From Rhodobacter viridis (GTDB taxonomy: Bacteria > Pseudomonadota > Alphaproteobacteria > Rhodobacterales > Rhodobacteraceae), in contig NZ_QJTK01000015.1 in NCBI RefSeq assembly GCF_003217355.1, forward strand, positions 16,145 through 80,144: 64,000 bases of DNA, given 5' to 3'. The translations under genes and the position numbers were made by a program. Position 1 is the stretch's first letter, and each line of letters opens with the position of its first letter. The notes beneath the pieces are model-generated. The model worked only from the letters and a program-made list of their open reading frames with translations, did no database searches and was not told where the DNA came from. Below are positions 36,093 to 45,496 of the stretch, piece by piece.

Positions 36093-38720
36093 ATGGCCGT
36101 CGTCGTTGTCGAATCCCCCGCCAAGGCCAAGACGATCAACAAGTATCTCGGCTCCGACTATACCGTCTTGGCCTCTTTCGGTCACGTCCGCGATCTGCCG
36201 CCGAAGGATGGCTCGGTCGATCCCGACGCCGATTTCGAGATGAAATGGGAAGTGGCGGCGGACAGCAAGAAGCATATCCGCGCCATCACCGAGGCGCTCG
36301 CGAATGATGACGAACTGATCCTTGCAACCGACCCTGATCGCGAGGGCGAGGCGATTTCGTGGCACCTGCAGCAGGCGCTCGCGCCGAAGCTGAAGAAGAA
36401 GAAGGTCAGCCGCGTCACCTTCAACGCGATCACCAAATCGGCGATCACCGAGGCGATGAAGGCGCCCCGAGAGGTCGACCAAGCCTTGGTCGATGCCTAT
36501 CTGGCCCGTCGCGCGCTCGATTACCTCGTGGGGTTCAACCTGTCTCCGGTTCTGTGGCGCAAGCTGCCGGGCGCGAAATCGGCCGGTCGGGTGCAGTCGG
36601 TCTGCCTGCGCCTCATCGTCGAGCGCGAGATGGAGATCGAGGCCTTCCGCGCCCGCGAATACTGGACGGTGACGGCCGAACTGACCACCCCGCGCGGCCA
36701 GACCTTCACCGCGCGACTGACGGTTCTGGGCGGCAAGAAGCTCGACAAGTTCGATCTGACGACCGCGACCGATGCGGAACTGGCGGTGCAGGCCGTGACG
36801 AGCCGCGATCTCACCGTGAAATCGGTCGAGGCGAAACCGGCCTCGCGCAACCCCTATCCGCCCTTCATGACCTCGACCCTGCAACAGGAAGCCAGCCGCA
36901 AGTTCGGCATGGGGGCGAAGGCCTGCATGTCGGCGGCGCAGCGGCTTTATGAAGCCGGTCACATCACCTACATGCGGACCGACGGCATCGACATGGCGCC
37001 CGAGGCGGTGATGGCCGCCCGCGACGAGATCAAGCGCCGCTTTGGCGACAACTACGTTCCGTCCTCGCCGCGGATGTACAAGAACAAGGCGAAGAACGCG
37101 CAGGAAGCGCACGAATGCATTCGCCCCACCGACATGTCGGCCTCGCCCGAAAAGCTGAAGCTCGCCGATGACCAGTGGAAGCTTTACGACCTGATCTGGA
37201 AGCGCACGCTCGCCAGCCAGATGTCGGCCGCGGTGATGGAACGGACCACGGTCGATGTCGGCTCGAAGGACAACGAAGTCGAGTTGCGCGCCACCGGTCA
37301 GGTGGTGACCTTTGACGGCTTTCTGAAGATCTACGATCAGGGCCGCGACGATGACGAGGGCGACGATGGCGCCCGTCTGCCGCAGATCATGCAGGGCGAG
37401 CCCGCGAAGAAAGGGGCGATCACCCCCGAGCAGCATTTCACCCAGCCGCCGCCGCGTTACACCGAGGCGACCTTGGTGAAACGGATGGAGGAGCTCGGCA
37501 TCGGGCGGCCTTCCACCTATGCCTCGATCCTGACGACGATCGTCGACCGCGGCTATGTGCGCAAGGACAAGAACCGGCTGATCCCCGAGGACACCGGGCG
37601 GCTGGTGACGGCGTTCCTGTCGAACTACTTCCGCCGCTATGTGGAATATGATTTCACCGCCGATCTGGAAACGGAACTCGACGACATTTCCGCGGGCGAC
37701 CGTCCCTACAAGGACGTTCTGGCCCGGTTCTGGCGCGATTTCTCGGCCGCTTTGGGCGAGACCGCGGATCTGCGCATCGGCGAAGTGCTCGACAAGATCG
37801 ACGAAGTGCTTGGCCCGCATCTTTACCCGGTGCGTGCAGATGGCTCGGACCCGCGCTCCTGCCCGGTCTGCTCGGCCGGTCGGCTGCATCTGAAGACCGC
37901 GCGCTCGGGCGGGGCCTTCATCGGCTGCGGCAATTACCCGGAATGCCGGTACACAAGGCCGCTTTCGGCCCCCGCCGATGGCGAAGTGGGCGTGCTGGAT
38001 GGCAAGGTGCTGGGCGAGGATGAAGGCCAGCAGATCACGCTGCGCGTCGGTCGCTTCGGCCCCTATATCCAGAAGGGCGAGGCGAGCGAGGAGGTTCCGA
38101 AACCGCCGCGCGCCAGCCTGCCGAAGGGCTGGTCGCCCGAAAGCATCGATCTGGACCGCGCGTTGCAGCTGTTGAACCTGCCGCGCCCGATCGGCAACCA
38201 CCCCGAGGATGGCGCGCTGGTCGAGGCCGGTATCGGTCGCTTCGGCCCCTATGTGAAGCACAACAGCACCTACGCGAACCTGCCCGATGTCGAAGAGGTC
38301 TTCACCATCGGCATGAACCGCGCGGTCGAGGTGCTGGCGCTGAAGGCCGCCCGTGGGGCCGGTCGCGGGGCCGCGGCGGCGCAACCGCTGAAGGATCTGG
38401 GCGAACACCCGGACGGCGGCGTGGTGCAGGTGATGCCCGGCCGCTACGGGCCCTATGTGAAATGGGGCAAGGTCAATGCGACGCTGCCGAAGGGCACCGA
38501 GCCCGAGGCGATGACGCTGGAGGAGGCGCTGCCGCTGCTGGAGGCGAAGGCGGGCAAGGGGGCCAAGAAGACCGCGCCGAAAAAGACCGCCAAACCTGCC
38601 GCCGAGAAGAAGGCCCCGGCGAAGAAGGCTGCCGCGAAGACCACGGCCGCGAAGAAGCCCGCCGCCAAGAAAGCCGCCCCGAAAAAGGCTGCCGCGAGCG
38701 AGGATGTGGTCGAGGACTGA
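36093..38720 (+). CDS. topA: DNA topoisomerase I
   Basis: An 875-residue type IA topoisomerase. The TOPRIM domain starts VVVESPAKAKTINKYLG and has DPDREGEAISWH. The catalytic Tyr293 lies in YMRTDG. A zinc-ribbon element follows (CPVC with CGNYPEC), then topoisomerase C-terminal repeats with the recurring GRFGPYV/GRYGPYV. The last ~65 residues are a histone-H1-like Lys/Ala/Pro tail. The ATG follows AGAGGAAG; a longer in-frame start is unlikely. Confidence 0.98.
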   Translation: MAVVVVESPAKAKTINKYLGSDYTVLASFGHVRDLPPKDGSVDPDADFEMKWEVAADSKKHIRAITEALANDDELILATDPDREGEAISWHLQQALAPKLKKKKVSRVTFNAITKSAITEAMKAPREVDQALVDAYLARRALDYLVGFNLSPVLWRKLPGAKSAGRVQSVCLRLIVEREMEIEAFRAREYWTVTAELTTPRGQTFTARLTVLGGKKLDKFDLTTATDAELAVQAVTSRDLTVKSVEAKPASRNPYPPFMTSTLQQEASRKFGMGAKACMSAAQRLYEAGHITYMRTDGIDMAPEAVMAARDEIKRRFGDNYVPSSPRMYKNKAKNAQEAHECIRPTDMSASPEKLKLADDQWKLYDLIWKRTLASQMSAAVMERTTVDVGSKDNEVELRATGQVVTFDGFLKIYDQGRDDDEGDDGARLPQIMQGEPAKKGAITPEQHFTQPPPRYTEATLVKRMEELGIGRPSTYASILTTIVDRGYVRKDKNRLIPEDTGRLVTAFLSNYFRRYVEYDFTADLETELDDISAGDRPYKDVLARFWRDFSAALGETADLRIGEVLDKIDEVLGPHLYPVRADGSDPRSCPVCSAGRLHLKTARSGGAFIGCGNYPECRYTRPLSAPADGEVGVLDGKVLGEDEGQQITLRVGRFGPYIQKGEASEEVPKPPRASLPKGWSPESIDLDRALQLLNLPRPIGNHPEDGALVEAGIGRFGPYVKHNSTYANLPDVEEVFTIGMNRAVEVLALKAARGAGRGAAAAQPLKDLGEHPDGGVVQVMPGRYGPYVKWGKVNATLPKGTEPEAMTLEEALPLLEAKAGKGAKKTAPKKTAKPAAEKKAPAKKAAAKTTAAKKPAAKKAAPKKAAASEDVVED

Positions 38721-38795
38721 CGCCTCGCCGCAACGCGGCAATTGACTTGGCCCCTCGGCCTTGCGAAGCTTTGCGCAAGGTAACGGGAGGGTTTC

Positions 38796-39497
38796 ATGAA
38801 CAAGATCTACGGCTCGGCGGGTGAGGCTCTGGACGGGCTTCTCTCCGACGGGATGATGCTGGCGGCGGGGGGCTTTGGCCTCTGCGGCATCCCCGAAATG
38901 CTGATCGATGCGCTCGTTGAAAGCGGCATCAAGGACATCACCATCGCCTCGAACAACTGCGGCGTGGACGGCTTCGGTCTGGGCAAGCTTCTCGACACCC
39001 GGCAGATCAAGAAGATGATCTCGTCCTATGTCGGCGAGAATGCGGAATTCATGCGCCAGTATCTGTCGGGCGAGCTTGAGCTTGAATTCAACCCGCAAGG
39101 CACGCTCGCCGAGCGGATGCGGGCGGGCGGCTGCGGCATTCCGGGCTTTTACACCAAGACCGGCGTCGGCACCGTGGTCGCCGAGGGCAAGGAGCACAAG
39201 GAGTTCGATGGCGAGACCTACATCCTTGAACGCGCCATCGTCGCCGATGTCTCGCTGGTCAAGGCATGGAAGGCCGATCCCTCGGGCAATGCGGTGTTCC
39301 GCAAGACCGCGCGCAACTTCAACCCGCCGGCCGCGATGTGCGGCAAGATCTGCGTGATGGAGGTCGAAGAAATCGTGCCCCTGGGCAGCCTTGACCCCGA
39401 CACGATCCACCTGCCCGGGATCTACGTGCACCGGCTCATTCAGGGCCAACACGAGAAGCGCATCGAACAGCGCACCACCAGAAAGCGGGAGGCCTGA
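38796..39497 (+). CDS. 3-oxoacid CoA-transferase subunit A
   Basis: A 233-residue alpha subunit of a succinyl-CoA:3-ketoacid-type CoA transferase. [16 protein letters not shown] near the N-terminus is the conserved glycine-rich segment. [20 protein letters not shown] and [20 protein letters not shown] fit ScoA/PcaI-like proteins. The B subunit follows after three bases. Acetoacetate activation is the commonest role. Confidence 0.94.
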   Translation: MNKIYGSAGEALDGLLSDGMMLAAGGFGLCGIPEMLIDALVESGIKDITIASNNCGVDGFGLGKLLDTRQIKKMISSYVGENAEFMRQYLSGELELEFNPQGTLAERMRAGGCGIPGFYTKTGVGTVVAEGKEHKEFDGETYILERAIVADVSLVKAWKADPSGNAVFRKTARNFNPPAAMCGKICVMEVEEIVPLGSLDPDTIHLPGIYVHRLIQGQHEKRIEQRTTRKREA

Positions 39498-39500
39498 GCC

Positions 39501-40127
39501 ATGTGGGATCGCAACCAGATGGCGGCGCGGGCCGCCAAGGAACTGAAAGACGGGACTTATGTGAACCTCGGCATCGGCATTCCGACGCTGGTGCCGAACT
39601 TCATCCCGCCGGGCGTCTCGGTGACGTTGCAATCGGAAAACGGCATGCTCGGCATGGGGCCTTTCCCCTATGAGGGCGAGGAAGACCCGGATCTGATCAA
39701 CGCGGGCAAGCAGACGATCACCGAGCTGCCGCAGACCGCCTATTTCGACTCTGCCACCAGCTTCGGGATGATCCGCGGCGGCAAGATCGCGATGGCGATT
39801 TTGGGCGCGATGGAAGTCTCGGAAACGGGCGATCTGGCGAACTGGATGATCCCGGGCAAGCTCGTCAAGGGCATGGGCGGCGCCATGGACCTTGTGGCCG
39901 GGGTGAAGCGGGTTGTGGTCGTCATGGATCACACCAACAAGGCGGGCGAGTCGAAGGTGCTGCACGCCTGCACCCTGCCGCTCACCGGCAAAGCGGTGGT
40001 GGACCGGATCATCTCGAACCTCGGGGTTCTGGATGTGGTGCCGGGCGGCCTCAAGATCGTCGAGCTGGCCGATGGCGTGACCGAGGCGGAGTTGCGCGCC
40101 GCCACCGAAGCGACGATCGTCGATTGA
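39501..40127 (+). CDS. 3-oxoacid CoA-transferase subunit B
   Basis: A 208-residue beta subunit carrying the catalytic Glu in [12 protein letters not shown]. Other family segments are [44 protein letters not shown] and [11 protein letters not shown]. With subunit A it transfers CoA from succinyl-CoA to a 3-oxoacid. It is followed by a terminator hairpin at 40.14 kb. Confidence 0.95.
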   Translation: MWDRNQMAARAAKELKDGTYVNLGIGIPTLVPNFIPPGVSVTLQSENGMLGMGPFPYEGEEDPDLINAGKQTITELPQTAYFDSATSFGMIRGGKIAMAILGAMEVSETGDLANWMIPGKLVKGMGGAMDLVAGVKRVVVVMDHTNKAGESKVLHACTLPLTGKAVVDRIISNLGVLDVVPGGLKIVELADGVTEAELRAATEATIVD

Positions 40128-40136
40128 CACGTCAGG

Positions 40137-40160
40137 GCCCCGCCTTCGGGCGGGGCTTTG
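40137..40160 (+). terminator. Terminator after CoA transferase genes
   Basis: Stem GCCCCGCC/GGCGGGGC with loop TTCG followed by TTTG, ten bases after the stop. Confidence 0.75.
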
Positions 40161-40176
40161 CGCCTGCGGCGCGAAG

Positions 40177-40262
40177 GGCGTATTTGCACCAAGAAAAAGC
40201 TGCGGGTCTTTTTCTTGGTAGAAATACGCCGGGGTGAGCGGCAAAGCCGCGAGGGGCAGCGC
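40177..40262. repeat. Intergenic repeat element, copies 4 and 5 in inverted arrangement
   Basis: Two converging copies of the CTTGG...AAATACGCC box form a 54-base near-perfect palindrome (40177-40230). The plus-strand copy then continues into a GCGGC/GCCGC hairpin and a G-rich run. Single copies are found at 18.2, 24.9 and 29.3 kb. Confidence 0.7.
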
Positions 40263-40289
40263 CCTTTAACCTTTCCCTAATATTGTCCC

Positions 40290-40303
40290 TTGTTGCGCAA
40301 CAA
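40290..40303. promoter_or_regulatory. Perfect 14-base palindrome, candidate operator
   Basis: TTGTTGCGCAACAA is fully self-complementary and lies 41 bases before the flippase-like gene, in an AT-richer promoter-like region. The binding protein is unknown. Confidence 0.45.
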
Positions 40304-40343
40304 CGTCATCTTGCTGCCCCAATTAACCATTAGGCCGCGGGGA

Positions 40344-41333
40344 ATGATGAGCCAGACGCCCGACCTTTCTGCCCCCCTTGAAACGCGCTCCTGGCGCGAG
40401 CGGATCATGGTGCCCGCCCTGATCGGGCTTGTCCTGCTTGGGCTCTGGGGCGTGGGATCGGCCACCGGCTGGGCCGAGATCGGCGCGCAACTCGCCCGGT
40501 TGCACCCTTGGCAGGTGGCGGCACTGCTGGCGCTGTCGGCGGGGAACTACCTGTTGCGCAGCCTGCGCTGGCACGGGCTGGCGCGGCGGCTCGGCCTGCC
40601 GACAGGTCTGGCACAGAACCTGCGGCATTATCTGGGCGGCTTTGCCATGTCGGTGACGCCGGGCCGTCTGGGCGAGCTGGTGCGGATGCGCTGGCTGAAG
40701 CGCGAGACCGGCTGGGCGATCGAGCGCACGGCGCCCCTTGCCCTGATGGACCGGGCGGGCGATCTGGCGGTGATGGCGCTCTTGCTGGCGCTTGGTCTGA
40801 CGCTGGCCTCGGGCGGCATCGCGGGGGCGGTGCCCGTCGTCGTGCTCGCCTTGGCCGCCGCCATCGTCGCCACCCGGCCGCGGCTGCTCTCGGCACTCGT
40901 CACCCTGCTGTACCGCACCCTGGGCCGGTTTCCGCGCCTCTTTGCCCGCGCCCGCGGCGCCGCGCGGCTGCTTGCACGCTTCAGCCACGGCCCGACGCTC
41001 GCGCTGGTGCTGGGGCTCGGGTTCATTGGCTGGCTGGCCGAAGGCTATGCCTTCCACCTGCTTTTAGGCTTCATGGGCGCCGATATCGGCCTGTGGAAAG
41101 CGCTGTCGATCTTCGTCTTTTCGACACTCGCGGGCGGGCTGACCGGCGCCCCCGGCGGGCTTGGCGGCGCCGAGGCGGCGATGGTGGCGCTACTGTCGCT
41201 GGAGGACGTGCCGCTCGAAATCTCGGTTCCGGCGACCGCGGTGATCCGGCTGACGACGCTCTGGTTTGCCATCGCCATTGGTCTCGCGGTCTTTCCGATG
41301 GCCGAGCGCGCCTCGGTCCGGGCCGGGGCATAG
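40344..41333 (+). CDS. Lysylphosphatidylglycerol synthase TM-domain/UPF0104-like membrane protein
   Basis: A 329-residue protein with about eight membrane helices. GGFAMSVTPGRLGELVRMRWLKRE and the C-terminal GGLTGAPGGLGGAEAAMVALL are the conserved segments of the LPG-synthase membrane domain family, relatives of lipid flippases, here without an LPG catalytic domain. Nine bases later starts a DprE1-like oxidase, then a DprE2-like reductase. A role in flipping or handling a polyprenyl-linked sugar is inferred from that context. Two adjacent ATGs are possible starts. Confidence 0.88.
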   Translation: MMSQTPDLSAPLETRSWRERIMVPALIGLVLLGLWGVGSATGWAEIGAQLARLHPWQVAALLALSAGNYLLRSLRWHGLARRLGLPTGLAQNLRHYLGGFAMSVTPGRLGELVRMRWLKRETGWAIERTAPLALMDRAGDLAVMALLLALGLTLASGGIAGAVPVVVLALAAAIVATRPRLLSALVTLLYRTLGRFPRLFARARGAARLLARFSHGPTLALVLGLGFIGWLAEGYAFHLLLGFMGADIGLWKALSIFVFSTLAGGLTGAPGGLGGAEAAMVALLSLEDVPLEISVPATAVIRLTTLWFAIAIGLAVFPMAERASVRAGA

Positions 41334-41342
41334 GGGGCGATC

Positions 41343-42638
41343 ATGGCCTTCAAGCACACGGAATATGCGGGCTGGGGACGGGCGCTGCGGGCCTCGGGCA
41401 CGGTGGCCCGGCCCGATCGCGCGAGCCTGCTGGCCGCCCTTGATCCCGCCCCCGCCTTCGGCATGCGCCGCTCCTATGGCGATGCGGCGCTGAACCATGG
41501 CGGCCGCGCCATCGACATGAGCGGGCTCGACCGCTTCCTTGCCTTTGACGCCGAGACCGGGATCCTTGAGCTGGAAGCGGGCGTCCGCATCGGCGAGGTG
41601 GCCGCAGCCTTCGCGCCGCGCGGCTTCCTGCCCGCGGTGATGCCGGGCACCGGCTTTGCCACGGTGGGCGGCTGCATCGCGCAGGACGTGCATGGCAAGA
41701 ACCACCATCACGCGGGCAGTTTCGGCGCGCATGTGGCCGAGATCACGCTCTGGCAGAGCGGCACCCTTGTCCCCGTTCTGCCGGGCACGCCCCTTTTCCG
41801 CGCCACCGTCGGCGGGCTGGGGCAGACCGGCGCCATCGTCAGCGCAAAGCTGCGGCTGGTGCCGTGCAAGGGCACGGTGATGCTGGTCACGGAACGCCGC
41901 GCCCGCGACTGGAACCATCACCTGAGCCTTCTGGACAGCTCGACCGCGACCTATACGGTGGGCTGGATCGATGCGACCGCCACTGGCGCCAGCCTTGGCC
42001 GCGGCATCGTCGAAGAGGGCGAGGTCGCCCGCGGTCTGGTGAAGAAACGGGCCAAGGCCGCAAAAGTGCCGATGGATGCGCCGCATTTCGCGCTCTCGGC
42101 GCCGATCGTGCGCGCCTTCAACGCGGCCTATTACGCCCGTGTGCCTGCCGCCGGGCGGACGGTGGTACGGCCGATGGCGGATTTCTTCTTTCCGCTCGAC
42201 AAGATCCTCGATTGGAACCGGCTTTACGGCAAGCGCGGCTTTCATCAGTTCCAATGCGTCGTGCCGCTGGGGGCCGCGGGCGCGCTGCGGGCGATGCTCG
42301 ACCGCATTGCCACTTCGGGCCTTGCCTCGCCCCTCGCCGTGCTCAAGCGGATGGGGCCGGGGCGGGCCGGGTATCTCTCCTTCCCGATGGAGGGCTACAC
42401 CCTTGCCGTCGATTTCCCGAACCGGGCCGCGGCGCGCGATCTGATCCGCGCCTTGGAAGCAGACACCGCCGAAGCGGGCGGGCGGCTTTATTTCGCCAAG
42501 GATGCGCTGGCCGAGGGCGCGCGCATCCGCGCCATGTATCCCGAATTGCCGGCCTGGCAGCAGGAGGTGGCGAAAGCCGATCCCGCCCGGGCCTATGAGA
42601 CCGACCTTGTGCGTCGGCTGAACCTGAGGAATGCCTGA
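41343..42638 (+). CDS. DprE1-like FAD-binding oxidase
   Basis: A 431-residue flavoenzyme. The N-terminal FAD domain has RSYGDAALN, VMPGTGFATVGGCIAQDVHGKNHHHAGSFG and GLGQTGAIVSAKLRL; the C-terminus is D-arabinono-1,4-lactone-oxidase-like. The NHHHAGSFG segment resembles DprE1, which oxidises C2 of decaprenylphosphoryl-ribose. The mycobacterial active-site Cys position is not evident, as in other Gram-negative homologues. The adjacent reductase would complete the epimerisation to the arabinose form. The true lipid and sugar are unknown. Confidence 0.85.
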   Translation: MAFKHTEYAGWGRALRASGTVARPDRASLLAALDPAPAFGMRRSYGDAALNHGGRAIDMSGLDRFLAFDAETGILELEAGVRIGEVAAAFAPRGFLPAVMPGTGFATVGGCIAQDVHGKNHHHAGSFGAHVAEITLWQSGTLVPVLPGTPLFRATVGGLGQTGAIVSAKLRLVPCKGTVMLVTERRARDWNHHLSLLDSSTATYTVGWIDATATGASLGRGIVEEGEVARGLVKKRAKAAKVPMDAPHFALSAPIVRAFNAAYYARVPAAGRTVVRPMADFFFPLDKILDWNRLYGKRGFHQFQCVVPLGAAGALRAMLDRIATSGLASPLAVLKRMGPGRAGYLSFPMEGYTLAVDFPNRAAARDLIRALEADTAEAGGRLYFAKDALAEGARIRAMYPELPAWQQEVAKADPARAYETDLVRRLNLRNA

Positions 42639-42639
42639 G

Positions 42640-43386
42640 ATGCAGAACTGGATCATGCAACATTGGGTTGTTTTGGGAGCCGGATCCGACATGGCCCGCC
42701 CCTTCCTGCGCCGCCTTGCGGGTGAAGGCGCAAGCCTGTTTCTGGCCGGTCGCACTGCCGCCGATCTCGAAACGCTGGCGCAGGATCTGCGTCTGCGGGG
42801 CGCGGCGGCGGCCGAGGTGATGGCGTTTGACGCCCGCGACGCCGCGGACTATCCGGCGCTTGTGGCCCGGTTGGCCGCTTGCGAGGGCGTGCTGAACGCG
42901 GCCTCTTTCGTTGGCTCGATGCCGGATCAGGCGGCGATCGATGCCGATCCGGGGCTGATCGCGGGAGTCATTGCCGACAATTTCACCGGGCCTGCGACCT
43001 TCCTGAGCCTGCTTGCCCCGGTTCTGGAAGCCCGCGGCACGGGCGTCGTCGTCGGTGTCGGCTCGGTCGCGGGCGACCGGGGGCGCGTTGGCAACTATGT
43101 CTACGGCGCGGCGAAGGCGGCTTTTGCGACCTATCTTTCCGGCCTGCGCAACCGGCTTGGGCGGAAGGGCGTGCATGTGATGACGGTGAAACCGGGCCCC
43201 GTGGAAACCCGGATGACCGCGGGGATGAAGCTGCCCTTCATGACGACGCCCGAGGCCGTGGCCGAAGATATCCTGCAAGGCATCGCCAAGCGTCGCAACG
43301 AGATCTACACGGCGAAGATCTGGTTCCTGATCATGCGGGTGATCTGCCACATCCCGGAGCCGATCTTCAAGAAACTGTCGATCTGA
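42640..43386 (+). CDS. DprE2-like short-chain dehydrogenase/reductase
   Basis: A 248-residue SDR. The Rossmann loop is LGAGSDMARPFLRRL (a variant of TGxxxGxG typical of DprE2). VGSVAGDRGRVGNYVYGAAKAAF carries the Ser/Tyr/Lys catalytic set. The C-terminal FLIMRVICHIPEPIFKKLSI is membrane-seeking, as in DprE2. It overlaps or abuts the DprE1-like gene. An ATG at 42631 overlapping that gene is an alternative start, but spacing from GAGGA favours 42640. Confidence 0.87.
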   Translation: MQNWIMQHWVVLGAGSDMARPFLRRLAGEGASLFLAGRTAADLETLAQDLRLRGAAAAEVMAFDARDAADYPALVARLAACEGVLNAASFVGSMPDQAAIDADPGLIAGVIADNFTGPATFLSLLAPVLEARGTGVVVGVGSVAGDRGRVGNYVYGAAKAAFATYLSGLRNRLGRKGVHVMTVKPGPVETRMTAGMKLPFMTTPEAVAEDILQGIAKRRNEIYTAKIWFLIMRVICHIPEPIFKKLSI

Positions 43387-44172
43387 TCAGCCAAACGTCG
43401 GCGCCCGACGCGCCATATTGGCGGCAATCACCGCCATCTGATCGGGCTTGCCGATGAGGTCGATCTGCTCGCGGCTCTCCATTGCCAGCACCTCGGCCGC
43501 GGGCGCGGTATAGGCCGCCGTCACCAGCCGTTTCGCGGCCCGGATGGCACTGGGCGAGCGTCCGGCAATCGCCTGCGCCAGAGCCATCGCCCGGGCCAGC
43601 GGGTCCTCGGCCAGTTCGGTGACGAGACCCAGTCGCAGGGCCTCCTCGGCCGGGAGTTCCTCGGCCGTGTAGGTCATCCGCCGCAGCACATCGGCGCACA
43701 GAAGCTCGGGCAGGGTCACCATGCCGCCCATGTCGGGGATCAGGCCCCATTTCATCTCCATCACCGCAAGCCGCGTGCCGGGCGCGGCAATGCGGATGTC
43801 GGCCCCGGCGGCGAGTTGCAGCCCGGCGCCGAAGGCCACCCCGTGCAGGGCCGCGATCACCGGCACCGGCAGCGCGCGCCAGCACAGCGAAAACTGCTGG
43901 AAGCGATTGGCGTCACCGTGGCTGCGCGGCGCGATCAGCGCCTCGGGGTCACCGACCGCAAGGGCCGCGAAATTCGCCACATCGAGCCCGGCGCAAAAGG
44001 CCCGCCCCGCGCCCGTCAGCACCACCGCGCGCAGACCGGGCTCGGCGGCGAGCCTCTCGGCCGCGGCGATCACCGCGTCGATCATGGTGAAATCGACGGC
44101 GTTCATCTTGTCGGGCCGATTGAGCGTCACCACCGCCACGCCCTCGACCCAATGCAGGCTCACCCGTTCCAT
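43387..44172 (-). CDS. Enoyl-CoA hydratase/isomerase (crotonase) family protein
   Basis: A 261-residue crotonase-fold enzyme. The oxyanion-hole segments are GRAFCAGLDVANF and LHGVAFGAGLQLAAGADIRIA. The usual first hydratase Glu position is in a GVAFGAGLQLA context; later, MEMKWGLIPDMGGMVTLP carries an acidic residue. CoA-ester hydratase or isomerase activity is likely but the substrate is not defined. The start at MERVSLHW was chosen; longer in-frame sequence is not family-like. Confidence 0.88.
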   Translation of the reverse strand: MERVSLHWVEGVAVVTLNRPDKMNAVDFTMIDAVIAAAERLAAEPGLRAVVLTGAGRAFCAGLDVANFAALAVGDPEALIAPRSHGDANRFQQFSLCWRALPVPVIAALHGVAFGAGLQLAAGADIRIAAPGTRLAVMEMKWGLIPDMGGMVTLPELLCADVLRRMTYTAEELPAEEALRLGLVTELAEDPLARAMALAQAIAGRSPSAIRAAKRLVTAAYTAPAAEVLAMESREQIDLIGKPDQMAVIAANMARRAPTFG

Positions 44173-44291
44173 CGCAACCCTCCCGTACTGGCCTCCCGTT
44201 TGCGCCATCAAACCACATCCCGCCCACCCGCGCCCGCATGACGCTGCGAAACGGGCTGGACGCATCGCGCCAAAGCCCCTAGCCATGTCGC

Positions 44292-45413
44292 ATGACCCAG
44301 ATCCGCCTCACGCCGCTTGTCGCCAGCCTGCCCGCCACCGTTCCCTTCGTCGGCCCCGAGACGCAGGAGCGCCTGCGCGGCCGTCCGTTCACGGCGCGGC
44401 TTGGCGCGAATGAAAACGGCTTCGGGCCAAGCCCCCGCGCGATTGCCGCGATGGCCGCCGCGGCGGGCGAGGCCTGGATGTATGGCGACCCGGAAAACCA
44501 CGACCTGAAAGAGGCGCTCGCCCGCGCGCACGGCTGCGGCCCCGAAAATGTCGTCGTGGGCGAGGGGATCGACGGGCTTTTGGGGTATCTGTGCCGGATG
44601 GTTCTGGAGCCGGGCGATGCGGTCGTGACCTCGGACGGGGCCTATCCGACCTTCAACTTCCATGTCGCGGGTTTTGGCGGCGTGCTGCACAAGGCGCCCT
44701 ACCGCAACGATGCCGAAGACCCCGAGGCGCTTCTGGCGCTGGCCCATCAGGTCCGCCCGAAGCTGCTGTATATCGCCAACCCGGACAATCCGATGGCGAG
44801 CCATCATCCGGGCACGGTGATCGCCGCGATGCTTGATCATCTGCCCGAGGGCACGCTGATGGTGCTTGATGAAGCCTATGTCGAGCTTGCTCCCGAGGGC
44901 ACGGCGGCGCCGATCGCGGCCGACGATCCCCGGGTGATCCGGATGCGCACCTTTTCCAAGGCGCATGGGCTGGCGGGGGCGCGGGTGGGCTATGCGCTTG
45001 GCGCGGCGCCGCTGATTGCCGCCTTCGACAAGATCCGCAACCATTTCGGCATGAGCCGGATCTCGCAGGCCGGGGCCTTGGCGGCGCTCTCGGACACCAC
45101 CTGGCAGGTCTACATGCGCCGCCTTGTCGCCGCCTCGCGCGATCGGATTGCGGCGATTGCGGCCGAAAACGGCCTGACCGCCCTGCCCTCGGCCACCAAC
45201 TTTGTCGCCATCGACTGCGGTGCCGATGGCGCCTTCGCCCGCGCCGTTCTGGCAGAGCTGACCGCGGCCGAGATCTTCGTGCGCAAGCCCGCTGTGCCGC
45301 CGCAAGACCGCTGCATCCGCATCTCTTGCGGGCCCGAGCCCGAGATGGCGGCACTCGCCGCGGCCCTGCCCGGTGCGCTGGCCCGCGCCAGAGCCGTGAC
45401 AGCGGCGCGCTGA
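44292..45413 (+). CDS. HisC-like PLP-dependent aminotransferase
   Basis: A 373-residue class I/II aminotransferase. It has ARLGANENGFGPSP, YIANPDNPMASHHPG, VLDEAYVEL and the PLP lysine in MRTFSKAHGLAGARVGY. The pattern fits histidinol-phosphate aminotransferase and related aromatic aminotransferases. Without other his genes nearby, the substrate is uncertain. It is divergent from the crotonase gene. Confidence 0.88.
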   Translation: MTQIRLTPLVASLPATVPFVGPETQERLRGRPFTARLGANENGFGPSPRAIAAMAAAAGEAWMYGDPENHDLKEALARAHGCGPENVVVGEGIDGLLGYLCRMVLEPGDAVVTSDGAYPTFNFHVAGFGGVLHKAPYRNDAEDPEALLALAHQVRPKLLYIANPDNPMASHHPGTVIAAMLDHLPEGTLMVLDEAYVELAPEGTAAPIAADDPRVIRMRTFSKAHGLAGARVGYALGAAPLIAAFDKIRNHFGMSRISQAGALAALSDTTWQVYMRRLVAASRDRIAAIAAENGLTALPSATNFVAIDCGADGAFARAVLAELTAAEIFVRKPAVPPQDRCIRISCGPEPEMAALAAALPGALARARAVTAAR

Positions 45414-45496
45414 GTTCACGCAATCGCGCACCACGGTGATTTGCGCCCGGCCCCGCCCTGCCGCACCTTCTTCTGACCCGGTGTCAGGAGGAGCGC

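Noticed and set aside
35721..40244. A 1507-codon open frame on the minus strand across topA and the CoA transferase genes
   Set aside because: It is the antisense shadow of topA and the two transferase genes. The translation is His/Arg/Gly-rich without any domain, while the opposite strand encodes clear families.
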